IMG/VR virus record: IMGVR_UViG_3300048597_000307
Location: 1 to 52,325 of that record
Reading direction: 5' to 3' (one strand)
DNA: 52,325 bases
Source of the DNA: a virus
Below, one piece after another: positions 1-8,581 of the stretch. Each line of letters opens with the position of its first letter. Position 1 is the first letter of the stretch. Made by a program: the position numbers and the translations under genes. The notes beneath the pieces are model-generated. The model ran no database searches and was not told where the DNA came from. It was given only the letters and a program-made list of their open reading frames with translations.

Positions 1-127
1 GCCGGCAACGCCACCAACCCGCTCCAATACCTGATGTTCTTCTCGGAGTTCGGCGTCGGCGTCGGTGCAGACCGCACCAACGGCACGCCCCGCTACGTGA
101 ACAACGCAGCTTGGTCAGACGGCGTGG
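1..127. repeat. Terminal direct repeat (copy 1): circular assembly overlap
   Basis: Bases 1-127 are identical to 52199-52325. The repeat lies in the middle of one gene and joining the copies restores the reading frame. A length of exactly 127 matches the largest k-mer commonly used by short-read assemblers, so I read it as an assembly overlap marking a closed circle (or circularly permuted DNA), not as a biological terminal repeat. Confidence 0.9.
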
Positions 128-135
128 TGAGCTAG
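1..135 (+). CDS. Major capsid protein, C-terminal end (gene split by linearisation)
   Basis: This is the last 44 codons and the stop (TAG, 133-135) of the major capsid gene that begins at 51215. The first 127 bases repeat the last 127 of the window, so the two pieces join in frame on the circle to give a 372-residue protein. The end of the product reads ...NNAAWSDGVVS. The next gene can start at GTG 135, sharing one base with this stop. The capsid role comes from position directly after scaffold and decoration genes and from size, not from a diagnostic motif. Confidence 0.85.
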   Translation, partial: AGNATNPLQYLMFFSEFGVGVGADRTNGTPRYVNNAAWSDGVVS

Positions 136-590
136 TGTACGGCAGTCTGGATGGGGTGACGGCGCTGCTGCCCGCCTTGGGCGTGCTGACTCCTAACTCG
201 ACACCAACGGATGGCCAGGTTACGACCTGGCTGTCCGAGGCGTCGGCGATTATCGACCGCACGCTGTCGAGCGCCGGTTGGGTGGTGCCTGCGCCGGTCG
301 GCGCAGCCGTCATCCCCGAACTGAACGGGCTCGCCAACCTGTACGCGGCGGCGCAGGGCGTCATGGCCCGGGGGCTGGACGGGGCGTCCGGCGACAACGA
401 GAGCCGGTCCGGCGACTGGCTGGAACGCTTCGACAAGCAGCTCGAAAAGCTGGCGGCGTCCAACCTGACCCTGTTCGGCATTTCGCTGGCCCCGTCCCCG
501 ACGGAGCCGACCCCGACCTATCGCCGCCCGCTGCGCACGACACAGCTGCGGCGCATCGACGGCTACGCACGCAACGGGTGGGTAGAGTAA
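135..590 (+). CDS. Head-tail connector / adaptor-like protein
   Basis: A 151-residue protein immediately after the major capsid gene, where siphoviruses usually encode the gp6/gp15-type head-tail adaptor. It looks mostly helical (residues about 25-45 and 60-110) with a basic, proline-containing C-terminus, which fits that class. No motif proves the role. I chose GTG 135 because it overlaps the capsid stop; a TTG at 111 is in frame but would overlap capsid by 25 bases. The stop is coupled to the next start (TAATG, 588-592). Confidence 0.6.
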   Translation: MYGSLDGVTALLPALGVLTPNSTPTDGQVTTWLSEASAIIDRTLSSAGWVVPAPVGAAVIPELNGLANLYAAAQGVMARGLDGASGDNESRSGDWLERFDKQLEKLAASNLTLFGISLAPSPTEPTPTYRRPLRTTQLRRIDGYARNGWVE

Positions 591-1027
591 TGAGCGACAT
601 GGCCGAAATTGCGGCGGCGCTGGCAGAGGCGCTGCTGACCATCGAAAGCGTAGACCAGGCTTCGGCGACTGAGTTTCTGCCGGCGCTGGAATCCATGAGC
701 GTCATGGCGCTGGTGGTGCCCTTCGAGCAGGAGAGCAGCTACGAGCAGATGGACCTCAGCGGCGAGAGCATCTATGCCAAGCATATGCAGAAGGTGGAAT
801 TCTGGTGCAAGCATGACCAGAGCAACCCGGCCGACACGCTGGAAAGGGCACGCACCATCGGCCACAAAGCAGTGCAGGCGCTGATGCAGCATGACGGCGA
901 TGGCTACACGGTGGACCGCAACCTGGAATTCCGGGAGCGCATCGACAGCGGTTTCGTCGTCGTCGCCAACGTGCCCTGGCTGGTAGCGCACCTGTACGTA
1001 CCGTTGGAGCACGAAGTGACACTATGA
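590..1027 (+). CDS. Putative head completion / tail terminator protein
   Basis: A 145-residue protein starting at ATG 590, overlapping the previous stop by one base; a second ATG lies at 599. It is mixed alpha/beta, with an N-terminal helix (AEIAAALAEALLTIESVD) and a C-terminal beta-rich part ending FVVVANVPWLVAHLYVPLE. Size and place between adaptor and tail tube genes fit a neck or tail terminator protein. The assignment is positional. Its end overlaps the next start by four bases (ATGA). Confidence 0.5.
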   Translation: MSDMAEIAAALAEALLTIESVDQASATEFLPALESMSVMALVVPFEQESSYEQMDLSGESIYAKHMQKVEFWCKHDQSNPADTLERARTIGHKAVQALMQHDGDGYTVDRNLEFRERIDSGFVVVANVPWLVAHLYVPLEHEVTL

Positions 1028-1209
1028 CACGCTTCATTGTGGTTTTGACCATCGACCGGCACGCACCCGGCACGGACGTAACCGACCTCTACGACGCCGC
1101 CACGCTCGATGACCTGGTGCGCTTCGGCTATGTGGAGGCAGCGCCCGTCGGGGAGCAGCCGCAGGCGCAAAGCAAGCCGCCGCGGTCCCGGCGCAAGGAC
1201 GGTGAGTAA
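1024..1209 (+). CDS. Small structural-operon protein, unknown
   Basis: A 61-residue protein starting at ATG 1024 in an ATGA overlap and ending in TAATG shared with the next gene. The first 40 residues predict a strand-helix pattern (FIVVLTID, then DDLVRFGYVEA); the tail is basic and proline-rich (SKPPRSRRKDGE). I do not recognise a family. Tight coupling on both sides argues that it is translated with the neck and tail genes. Confidence 0.6.
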   Translation: MTRFIVVLTIDRHAPGTDVTDLYDAATLDDLVRFGYVEAAPVGEQPQAQSKPPRSRRKDGE

Positions 1210-1937
1210 TGCCCAGCCCGGGACACAAGACACGTTTCCTTCTGGACGAATTCGACTTCTCGACCGACACCTTCACGCTCGGGATGTCCATCGATATCCC
1301 GCAGGAGGATGCGACCACCTTTCAGGCGACGGCGGCGGCGTCGGTTGCCATGACGCCGGCGGGCAGTCTCGACATGAGCGGCTACTACTCCGGCGGGCAG
1401 GCGGGCAAGCTGGAAGCGGAAATCAAGGCCCGGCTCGGCGTAGGCGCAGTCGTGGCCGGGCTGTTTGGAACCGACATCGTCGCCTGTCCTTGCTACATCC
1501 TGCCCGGCACCCAGGGCGAGATGATGAAAATCTCAGCCGGGACCAAGCTCCTGCAGATGAGCGGCAAGTGGTCTTCCGGCGTCGGCGGCATCTTGCGGGG
1601 GCTGCGCGCCTACCAAGGCACGCTGGCCGCCACGGGCGCACAGGCGGGCATTGACTTCGGCAGCGCCGGGAGCGCCGGCGGCACGGCCTACCTGTTTGTG
1701 CAAGCTATCGGCGGCGCGGCTACGAATGCCCAAATCAAGGTGCAGTCGGATTCTGTGGCCGGGTTCACCGGCGCAGCGGACGAGGGCACATGGACCATCT
1801 CAGCCAAGGGCGCCTATGTGCTGGCGCTCACCGGGATTATCGGGCGGTATGTGCGCGTAAACGTCGTCAGCATGGGCGGCGCCACCAGCCTCACTGTGGC
1901 GGTCGTCGTGTGCGTCAACGGCGTCACCATGAACTAA
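1209..1937 (+). CDS. Putative major tail tube protein (larger of two candidates)
   Basis: A 242-residue, beta-rich, glycine/alanine-rich protein without Cys clusters or catalytic motifs, between the neck genes and the tail assembly chaperones. That is where the tail tube subunit lies in siphoviruses. The second half (GTAYLFVQAIGG, then TISAKGAYVLALTGI) alternates strands and small residues as in an Ig-like decoration domain. The next gene is a second tube candidate, so which one builds the tube cannot be decided from sequence alone. Confidence 0.5.
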   Translation: MPSPGHKTRFLLDEFDFSTDTFTLGMSIDIPQEDATTFQATAAASVAMTPAGSLDMSGYYSGGQAGKLEAEIKARLGVGAVVAGLFGTDIVACPCYILPGTQGEMMKISAGTKLLQMSGKWSSGVGGILRGLRAYQGTLAATGAQAGIDFGSAGSAGGTAYLFVQAIGGAATNAQIKVQSDSVAGFTGAADEGTWTISAKGAYVLALTGIIGRYVRVNVVSMGGATSLTVAVVVCVNGVTMN

Positions 1938-1947
1938 GGAGACCAGT

Positions 1948-2349
1948 ATGGCAGTCAAGGGACCGGGCAATGTCACGGTCATGTACAACTCGGTGAACAT
2001 CACCGCCTATTGCGACCAGGCGGACCTCGACAACACGCTAGAGCAGCTCGAAGCCTCCAACCTGGCGTCCACCGCCAACGAGTCGGTAGCGGGCTTCCCG
2101 ACGTGGAGCATCTCGGTCGGTGGGCCATGGGCGCCGGCGCTCGACAACGCGCTGGGGCCGGATGCGGTGACGCCCGGCAACAAGCGCAACGCGTCTATCG
2201 CCTTCGTGCATGGGGCGAACACCGTCACCTACTCCTGGACGGCGAACGCCGAGATTGCCAACTACAAGGTTTCGGGGGCAGTCAAGGCGGTGCACAAGTG
2301 GAGCGGCAAGCTGCAACTGTCGAACGCCCCGACCCGGACGAGCGTGTAA
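1948..2349 (+). CDS. Putative tail tube protein (smaller candidate)
   Basis: A 133-residue beta-rich protein with a good Shine-Dalgarno (AGGAGA) before ATG 1948. The pattern GNVTVMYNSVNIT, PTWSISVGGPWAP, VTYSWTANAEIANYKVSGAV and VHKWSGKLQLS resembles compact phage tail tube subunits. It directly precedes the small genes leading to the tape measure. The function is inferred from fold-like appearance and order. Confidence 0.55.
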   Translation: MAVKGPGNVTVMYNSVNITAYCDQADLDNTLEQLEASNLASTANESVAGFPTWSISVGGPWAPALDNALGPDAVTPGNKRNASIAFVHGANTVTYSWTANAEIANYKVSGAVKAVHKWSGKLQLSNAPTRTSV

Positions 2350-2351
2350 CC

Positions 2352-2621
2352 ATGGCCGAACGCGGGAACAAGTTCGCCATTGCCGTGTGCGAGGTGCTGG
2401 GTATCAAGCCCCACAACGTGAAGCGCATCGTCATTGAAGCCGACGCTCAAGATGTGCTGAATGTCCATGTGGACTTCATCCCCAGCCTGGAAGCGACGCA
2501 AGCGATGCCGGCCATCTGTGACGCGCTCAGCGCCGACCCCAAGGTAGTGGAGCTTCGCTGGGTCCGGGGCGTGCAAGACGCAACCAGCATCACCGACGAC
2601 CTCAAGAGGTGGACCGACTGA
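2352..2621 (+). CDS. Small tail-region protein, unknown
   Basis: An 89-residue protein from ATG 2352, ending in TGATG shared with the next gene. It has an alternating strand-helix layout (KRIVIEADAQDVLNVHVDFIP; LEATQAMPAICDALS; KVVELRWVRGV), like a small ferredoxin-type alpha/beta fold. I do not recognise the family. Related small proteins often occur between the tail tube and tail chaperone genes, so a tail assembly accessory role is plausible. Confidence 0.6.
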   Translation: MAERGNKFAIAVCEVLGIKPHNVKRIVIEADAQDVLNVHVDFIPSLEATQAMPAICDALSADPKVVELRWVRGVQDATSITDDLKRWTD

Positions 2622-2962
2622 TGCTCTACACATGCGATGACCCGCAGTTCGCTGGGGCCTTTGTCGAGTTCTCGGAACAGTGGAGCGTGCGGCAGCGACG
2701 GGCGCTGATTACGGAGACCGGCGAGGAGTATGTGCAGCTCCTCGCCGCCAAGATTGAGGCGCTGCATCTGCCGGCCGTCGAAGGCGAGCCCATCACGGAA
2801 CCGGCGCAGTTCAACCAGGAGAACATCGACCGCATCGACATCCGGTTGTTTGAGTGGGTGCGGCGGCAGACAGTGCAGCTCCTGGTGGACCTTGCCGAAC
2901 TGGGGGAAGCGTACAGGCGGAGGCTATACGGTACATCCGAGGAGAAAGCCGAAGCCGAGTAG
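2621..2962 (+). CDS. Tail assembly chaperone, G-like
   Basis: A 113-residue mostly helical acidic protein (EFSEQWSVRQRRALI, DIRLFEWVRRQTVQLLVDLAELGEAYRRR) immediately upstream of the tape measure region. Size, helical make-up and place match the lambda-G-type chaperone that coats the tape measure during tail assembly. ATG 2621 overlaps the previous stop and is preferred over GTG 2609. The reading frame that follows lies in the -1 frame and has no good start of its own, the usual arrangement for a G/GT programmed frameshift. The best slip site I see is GGGGGAA at 2902-2908, which is not canonical. Confidence 0.65.
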   Translation: MLYTCDDPQFAGAFVEFSEQWSVRQRRALITETGEEYVQLLAAKIEALHLPAVEGEPITEPAQFNQENIDRIDIRLFEWVRRQTVQLLVDLAELGEAYRRRLYGTSEEKAEAE

Positions 2963-2994
2963 ACCCGCCTGCTCCTCTCTTTGACGCCTACCTG

Positions 2995-3225
2995 ATGCAG
3001 CGTTTTCGCCATATGGCGCTGGAACAGATAGACGCCATGGACTACCGCAGGCTGATGCAGGCGCTGGCCGCCGAAGGCATCCTGGAAGTGGAAGCGAAGC
3101 GGCTGATGCTGATACAGGGCAGAATCGACAAGCTGAACGACATGGACGAAGAAGCCATTGCCCGCCACGATGAACTCGTCGGCACGGCGAGCGACGGCCC
3201 CATGTTGGATGAGGGCGACGCATGA
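2995..3225 (+). CDS. Tail assembly chaperone, T-like extension (likely made by -1 frameshift)
   Basis: An open frame in -1 relative to the G-like gene, closed by TGA overlapping the tape measure start (ATGA, 3222-3225). The part after ATG 2995 is a convincing helical protein (MALEQIDAMDYRRLMQALAAEG; KRLMLIQGRIDKLNDMDEEAI). That ATG has no Shine-Dalgarno, and coding quality begins around 2970 just after the G stop, so it is probably translated as a G-T fusion. The coordinates give the minimal open part; the real fusion would start at 2621. Confidence 0.55.
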   Translation: MQRFRHMALEQIDAMDYRRLMQALAAEGILEVEAKRLMLIQGRIDKLNDMDEEAIARHDELVGTASDGPMLDEGDA

Positions 3226-5948
3226 CGACCACACGCATGGAAATGCTCGTCCAGGCGCGCAACCAGGCGAGCGGAGTCTTTCGCGAAGTCAGGGGCGACC
3301 TCGACCAGTTGAACACGGCTGCGGCCCTGGTGGGCGGCGGTCTTATCGGCATTGCCGCAGCCGGTGGCATTGATGCCATCGTCAACATGGGGCGGGCGGT
3401 GTTCGACCTCGGGCGAGAAGCGCAGGGGCTGGAGGCACTCAAGAGCGCCTTCGATGACTTGTCCGGTTCCATCGGCGCCAGCAGCGACGCGCTATTGAAC
3501 TCGCTTAAGGGTGTCTCGCAGGGCATGATTGCTGACCAGGACCTCATCCTGGCCGCCAACCGCGCCATCATCCTGGGCGTTACCGACAGCACGCAGGAGA
3601 TGGAGCAGCTGATGCAGGTCGCCATCACCCGCGGGCGGGCGATGGGCCTCTCGGCAACGCAAGCCTTTAACGACCTCGTCACCGGCCTAGGGCGCATGAG
3701 CCCGCTCATCCTGGACAACCTCGGTATCGTGACCGGCGGCGAGAAGGTCTTTGACGCATACGCCAAGTCGCTGGGCAAGACGACCGAGCAGCTCAGCGAC
3801 GCCGAGAAGAAGCAAGCCTTGTTCAACAAGGTGATGGCTGAATCTCGCGACATCATGGCGGGCGGGATTCAGGGCAACCCCTTTGCGCAGATGGATGCGC
3901 AGATGGCAAATCTGCGCGTCAACGCCGGTAAGATGATGGCCCCGCTGGCAGGCGATATTGCCGGGAGTCTCGCCGACGGGCTGCGCGGGCTGAACGGCGT
4001 CATTGAAGCCGCCTTCGCCAAAACCGAATACGATTTCGCGCAGAAGTTCGGCTACGGCGTGGGGCTGCTGCTTGCCGAGGGCATCAAGGCCGGGCTGGGC
4101 GCAGGCGGGCCGATTGAGTTCCGCACCCTCTTTGGCGAGGACTTTTACAAGAGTGCGCAGGAGGCGGGCGCGGCGACACGGCAGGCGATTCTCGACGAAA
4201 TGCCGGCCATCAAGAACGCCGTCGGCGATGCGCTGGGCAGCACGGACACGCTTACGGAACGGGCGGAGACGCTGCGGCGCATCGGGGAACTGCAAGCCGA
4301 AATCGCCGTCCAGTACAACGCCATCTTGGAAGACGCCAACCGCGCCATCCAGTTGCAGGCAGCCGGCAACGGCGACCTGACCCCTGCCATCCATAACGAC
4401 ATGCAGCAGCGCACCGGCGTGCTCCGGGAACTGCGCGCCGAATACGACCGGCTTGCCGCCACCTTGGGCAAGGTGCAAGGGCCGCTCAGCGAAACAGAGG
4501 CAAAGGCGCGTGCCGCTGGCACGGCCTGGCAGACCTTTGCCGGGGGCGCACGTGCGGCGGGTGGGGCGGCATCCGGCACGGTTGGCCCCATGCAGGCAGC
4601 GGCGTCGGCAGGCTTCTCGCTCGACGCTGCCCTGAAAGCCATCTCCGGTTCGGCTGGGGCGGTGCCGGGAGCGTTGGCGGCAGCGGGCGCAGCGGTAGAC
4701 AGCATCCGCGGCAAGATGGTACAGGCGGCGCTGGCAGGCATGGAGATGGCGCAGGCGCTGGCTATAGCGCAGCGATACCAGGGCTTAGAGAAGCAGGGAC
4801 AGCAGATTGCGCAAGGCCTGGGCAACCTCGGTTTCTACGAGCCGCAGGACATAGCTTTCTATGTGGACGTCAACACACAGAAGGCGCTCCAAGAGGTCGA
4901 TGCGCTCGCTGCCGAGGCGCTGCGGGTCAAGACGACGCTGACCGACATCAATGTCGGCGTGCCCCTAGGCGGCGATGAGGCGGCCAAGCGTGGAGCGCGC
5001 ACGCAAGGCGAGTACCTGGACGCGCTCAAAGATACGAACGAGGAAACACGCGCAGGCGAGCGCGCGGCGGTCAAGTTTGGCGACAGCGTGGCCGGGTCGT
5101 CGTCCTATGCCAAGAAGGCAACTGACGACCTGCGCGAAGGATTCGGGCAACTGGGCGCCGGCATCGAGGACGCCATCGGCGGGGGCGGCGGTGGTGGCGG
5201 CGGGGGCGCAACTGGCGCTATCGACGGGTTGGGCGTCTCTCTCGATAATCTCCGGGGCAAGGTGGAGGGCATCCTCGGCAATGCGTTGAGTGTCGATGTC
5301 GGGGTCAACCCGGCCGACTTTCTGCCCCGTGAAGACGCGGTCAACGAAGACGCTCGCCGCCTGGCCGACGTCATGGTCAAGGGTTTTGAGTCGCCCTGGT
5401 ATGAGTTCCTGTCTCAGAAGTTCCCGGGCATGTTCGACGGCGCCGGGGACATCAAGGAGAAGGCGGCGGCCATCATGCGCGACTTTCAAGCTGGCTTGCG
5501 CCCTGAGCTTATCGACAAAGATACGGTCAAGGAGCAGGTCAAGCGCATGCTCCTCGGCGACGCCAACATGGCAGCCCTGGCCGATGAGATTGCGCAGGAG
5601 CTGGCGGCAGAGATGGGGGTCAGCCTGGAACGGGCCAAGCAGAGCGTGGGCGCGGTCATGGGTCTGAGCGGCGGCGACGCGACCGGCGCCGGGACAGGGC
5701 TGGCCGAAGGGTTTGCCGACGCCACCAACGGCGAGAAGATGGTGGGCGACCTGGTCGTCCGCATGGAAGCCGCCTACGTCAAGCTGCAGACCTCGGGCGC
5801 AAAAGCGGGCGAGATGTGGGGCACGGGGTTTATGTCGGTGGTGGAGACGGGCGTATCCGTGCCGCTTATCCACCTGTTGGCCGTCCTGGTGACGCCGGCC
5901 GTGCTGGCCGAAATCCAGCGCCAGGCGTCGCAGACAACCCCTCCCTAG
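3222..5948 (+). CDS. Tail tape measure protein
   Basis: At 908 residues this is the longest tail-morphogenesis gene, in the expected place after G/T. The N-terminal third has helices and a glycine/alanine-rich hydrophobic stretch (about residues 38-56). The middle contains Ala/Gly-rich helical segments and a poly-glycine linker (about residues 655-664). Near the C-terminus is a hydrophobic segment (VPLIHLLAVLVTPAVLAEI). By the usual 0.15 nm per residue, the tail would be about 135 nm long. No lytic transglycosylase or peptidase motif is visible. Confidence 0.9.
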   Translation: MTTTRMEMLVQARNQASGVFREVRGDLDQLNTAAALVGGGLIGIAAAGGIDAIVNMGRAVFDLGREAQGLEALKSAFDDLSGSIGASSDALLNSLKGVSQGMIADQDLILAANRAIILGVTDSTQEMEQLMQVAITRGRAMGLSATQAFNDLVTGLGRMSPLILDNLGIVTGGEKVFDAYAKSLGKTTEQLSDAEKKQALFNKVMAESRDIMAGGIQGNPFAQMDAQMANLRVNAGKMMAPLAGDIAGSLADGLRGLNGVIEAAFAKTEYDFAQKFGYGVGLLLAEGIKAGLGAGGPIEFRTLFGEDFYKSAQEAGAATRQAILDEMPAIKNAVGDALGSTDTLTERAETLRRIGELQAEIAVQYNAILEDANRAIQLQAAGNGDLTPAIHNDMQQRTGVLRELRAEYDRLAATLGKVQGPLSETEAKARAAGTAWQTFAGGARAAGGAASGTVGPMQAAASAGFSLDAALKAISGSAGAVPGALAAAGAAVDSIRGKMVQAALAGMEMAQALAIAQRYQGLEKQGQQIAQGLGNLGFYEPQDIAFYVDVNTQKALQEVDALAAEALRVKTTLTDINVGVPLGGDEAAKRGARTQGEYLDALKDTNEETRAGERAAVKFGDSVAGSSSYAKKATDDLREGFGQLGAGIEDAIGGGGGGGGGGATGAIDGLGVSLDNLRGKVEGILGNALSVDVGVNPADFLPREDAVNEDARRLADVMVKGFESPWYEFLSQKFPGMFDGAGDIKEKAAAIMRDFQAGLRPELIDKDTVKEQVKRMLLGDANMAALADEIAQELAAEMGVSLERAKQSVGAVMGLSGGDATGAGTGLAEGFADATNGEKMVGDLVVRMEAAYVKLQTSGAKAGEMWGTGFMSVVETGVSVPLIHLLAVLVTPAVLAEIQRQASQTTPP

Positions 5949-5955
5949 GTGAACT

Positions 5956-6312
5956 ATGCCCGCTCCTGTACTAGCCGGCCAGACGCTGGCGCACCCAAAC
6001 GCATACCGTCGCCCACGTGGGTACCGCGGCGGCCACCAAATCATGGCAGATGGGTCGCTGCTCACGGATCTGGTCAGCACCTCGCCGAAGTGCCGCTTCG
6101 AGCTGTCGTGGAACGTGCTCACCGACGCCCAGCGCAGCACGCTGCAAACGGCCGTGGACGCCATCAAGGACACGACCGGCAGCTATACAGACATCGACGG
6201 CACGGTCTACAGCGTGACGCTGGATGAGAACTTCTTGGAGCTGGAATTTGAAGCCGTCAAGAAGCCCGGCGGGCCGCTGTGGCGGGCAACGCTGAAACTG
6301 AGGCAGGTATAG
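5956..6312 (+). CDS. Putative distal tail / tail-tip accessory protein
   Basis: A 118-residue beta-rich protein directly after the tape measure gene. The second half (GSYTDIDGTVYSVTLDENFLELEF then WRATLKLRQV) looks like a small beta-barrel of the distal-tail type. It begins at ATG 5956 seven bases after the tape measure stop and abuts the next gene (stop 6310-6312, next ATG 6313). The role comes from gene order. Confidence 0.55.
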   Translation: MPAPVLAGQTLAHPNAYRRPRGYRGGHQIMADGSLLTDLVSTSPKCRFELSWNVLTDAQRSTLQTAVDAIKDTTGSYTDIDGTVYSVTLDENFLELEFEAVKKPGGPLWRATLKLRQV

Positions 6313-7797
6313 ATGCCCCGCGCAATAGCCTTTCGCCTCTATGTTGCCTGGGACGGCAGCAACTATATCAACGAGTCGGCGCGGCTTGTGCAGGCGACCG
6401 GCGAGAACCGTCTCACCAGCCCTGACCAGGTGGGGAGCGGGCGCGGCATTGTGGACCGCTGCAACCTCGAACTCGCCAACCAGGACGGCCGTTTCAGTCC
6501 GCTCAACACGGGGAGCCCGCTCTACGGCAGCCTGCAAAACGGCGGCGCCTACCACCGGCCGATGTATTTGGAAGTGAGCATTGACGGCGGCGGCACGTAT
6601 GCCAGGGTCTTCTCCGGAGTGGTCAAGCTGCCCCAGGAGCGCACGGCCAACCAGAACGGCACCGCGGCGGTGCAAATTGAATGCCGCAGCCATGACGAGC
6701 TGCTGCTCGGGCGGCGCATGTCCACCACGTCGGCCAACCTGCGGGCCATCAATGCCGCCGGTTACACCGAGGCCGACATCATCGCCGACTGGCTGACGCA
6801 GGCGGGCAAGAGCGGCGTCATCGACGACGGCCTGTTTGTTATCCCCTGGGCCTGGATGGACGACGAATCCGTCTTGGAGGAGTTGTGGCAGCTCGCCTTT
6901 GCGTGCGGCGGGCGTTTTTACTGCGACCCCGACGGCGTCTTCCGCTACGAGGATGCTACCCACTGGCTGAAAGCGCCGCACACCACCAGCCAGGAGACGC
7001 TCTCCCGCAGCACCTTTTTCAGCTTGGAACCGGTGTATGCCGACAATGAGCTGTACAGCAACATCAGCGTCGAAGCCTCGGCGCGGCAGCGGGGAGCCAA
7101 TGCCCTGTTGTGGGAACCGGATGAGCCGGTAGTGGTGCCGCCCAACAGCAGCAAGAGCATCACCGCACGGCTGCGGCAGCCCGCCTACAGCATCGATGCG
7201 CCCAACTTTGCGGCAGCGACGGCCGGGGGCAACAGCATCACTGGCAACGTCTCCGTCGCCGTCGTGACGGCCAACGCCCAGCGCATCGAGCTGAACGTCA
7301 CCAACACGCACGCCACGGAAGCGGCCTACCTGCACCCATTCAGCATTACCGGCGTCAACCTCCTGGGTGGGCCGACGTTGGAGGAGACACGCGACAGCGC
7401 AACGCACGGCAGCAACGGCGCCTGGTGGGCGGCACGCGGCACGCGCTCGAAGACGGTGCGCGGCAACCCCTACATCCAGACCGGCGCGCACGCCGCCACG
7501 TTGGCGACGTTCCTCTTGCAGCGCAGCGAGCGGCCCCGGCTGACCTACAAGCTCGGCCGGTGCGCAGGCAAGCCCAGCCGCCGCTGCGGCGACCGTGTGA
7601 CCCTCAGCGACCCTACTATCATGAGCAGCGACCGGGCAGCCTTCATCACCGGTATTTCATGGCGCCTGACGTCGAACGGCTTCTCGCAGGACATCGAAGC
7701 CATTGACGCCGCCGGGCTCTACCCGTATGAGACGGAGGGATACTTCGTCCTCGGCACGCACACCCTGGGGGCGGCAACCAAGCCGATATTCTACTAA
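6313..7797 (+). CDS. Putative tail hub / tail-associated protein
   Basis: A 494-residue protein two genes after the tape measure, where the baseplate hub or Tal-type protein is encoded. The N-terminal region reads as a beta-rich hub domain: a GRGIVDRCNLELANQDGRFS stretch followed by short strands (YARVFSGVVKL, AAVQIECRSHDELLLGRR). The later part carries FYCDPDGVFRYED and a C-terminal domain near WRLTSNGFSQDIEAID. No catalytic motif is evident, so I do not call it a lysin. The stop overlaps the next start (TAATG). Confidence 0.65.
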   Translation: MPRAIAFRLYVAWDGSNYINESARLVQATGENRLTSPDQVGSGRGIVDRCNLELANQDGRFSPLNTGSPLYGSLQNGGAYHRPMYLEVSIDGGGTYARVFSGVVKLPQERTANQNGTAAVQIECRSHDELLLGRRMSTTSANLRAINAAGYTEADIIADWLTQAGKSGVIDDGLFVIPWAWMDDESVLEELWQLAFACGGRFYCDPDGVFRYEDATHWLKAPHTTSQETLSRSTFFSLEPVYADNELYSNISVEASARQRGANALLWEPDEPVVVPPNSSKSITARLRQPAYSIDAPNFAAATAGGNSITGNVSVAVVTANAQRIELNVTNTHATEAAYLHPFSITGVNLLGGPTLEETRDSATHGSNGAWWAARGTRSKTVRGNPYIQTGAHAATLATFLLQRSERPRLTYKLGRCAGKPSRRCGDRVTLSDPTIMSSDRAAFITGISWRLTSNGFSQDIEAIDAAGLYPYETEGYFVLGTHTLGAATKPIFY

Positions 7798-8207
7798 TGC
7801 CCTACACCAACATTCCGACCCTCGCCGATGGTCAGATTCTGACGGCGGCGCACCTGAACCTGCTGGCAGGCAATGCCAACTTCCTCGGCGGCTTAGGTGG
7901 CGTACCGGCGGTTTCCTTCCCGCACTACACCACCTCCACCGGCGGCAGCAAGAGCTGGCACATCCGGCACCGGCACCGCTACCTGCACGTCTACGTGGAC
8001 TTCGTCGCCAATCCCGACTATTTCCAGGTCTATTACAACAATGTCCAGGTGTACAACAACGGCGACCCGAGCGGCACGCTCACGCTGAACCTGGACCTCA
8101 ACGGTCTGACCCTGGCTGTCGGCGGCTGGTATGAAGTGCGGGTTAACGCCGGGTTTGTTGGCGGGTCGAGCATGTCGGTCAAGCTCATCTGGGAATCGCC
8201 CACGTAG
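7797..8207 (+). CDS. Minor tail protein, unknown
   Basis: A 136-residue protein whose start ATG 7797 shares a base with the previous stop. The N-terminus (ADGQILTAAHLNLLAGNA) is a motif I associate with phage tail-tip and fibre-attachment proteins. The rest is strands rich in Tyr/Asn/Gly (YFQVYYNNVQVYNNGDPSGTL), as in a small carbohydrate-binding or receptor-binding beta-sandwich. The next gene has a similar N-terminal motif. Confidence 0.6.
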   Translation: MPYTNIPTLADGQILTAAHLNLLAGNANFLGGLGGVPAVSFPHYTTSTGGSKSWHIRHRHRYLHVYVDFVANPDYFQVYYNNVQVYNNGDPSGTLTLNLDLNGLTLAVGGWYEVRVNAGFVGGSSMSVKLIWESPT

Positions 8208-8215
8208 GAGGCGCT

Positions 8216-8581
8216 GTGGCCATCAAAGTCTGGCAGCATGGCGACCGGCCCACGGCGGCGCAAATCAACGAATACAAAACGGTGCTCGATGCCGCCAATG
8301 CGGCAATGTCCCCGCGCGACGCCTACAGCCCCGGTGCACCCATGCAGTTGGCGGCGGAGCACATGACGGAGGGCAGTTTCACCGTGTTTCATGCCTATCG
8401 CTACCTGCACTTCGGCAGCACCGGCAAGCTGGTCAGCGCCGACGGGACGCAGGAGGTCAGTCTCAGCGAAGGCGATAACGAAGTCGGCGTCGTTGACCTG
8501 GAACGGCTCGACTGGCTGGCCTATGGCGTCACCTATTTTGTCACCGGCGTCACCTGGTGCCAGGAGGATTGGGAGGGCTGA
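8216..8581 (+). CDS. Minor tail protein with fibre-attachment-like N-terminus
   Basis: A 121-residue protein starting at GTG 8216 behind a clear GGAGG. Its N-terminus (WQHGDRPTAAQINEYKTVLDAANA) is analogous to the previous protein's start, suggesting the two share an anchoring segment. The rest is beta-rich (FTVFHAYRYLHFGSTGKLVS) and closely parallels the Arg/His-Tyr-Leu-His pattern of its neighbour. The pair may be paralogous tail-tip proteins. Confidence 0.6.
   Translation: MAIKVWQHGDRPTAAQINEYKTVLDAANAAMSPRDAYSPGAPMQLAAEHMTEGSFTVFHAYRYLHFGSTGKLVSADGTQEVSLSEGDNEVGVVDLERLDWLAYGVTYFVTGVTWCQEDWEG

Noticed and set aside
1-127. A true terminal repeat or cos/pac end
   Set aside because: The repeat is within the capsid gene, ends do not coincide with any packaging gene or structure, and the length equals a common assembler k-mer. 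An assembly overlap is simpler.
5971-7491. A 506-codon minus-strand open frame under the tail hub gene
   Set aside because: Composition is typical of an antisense shadow (Arg/Val/Gly/His-rich) and it would oppose a continuous set of coupled tail genes.
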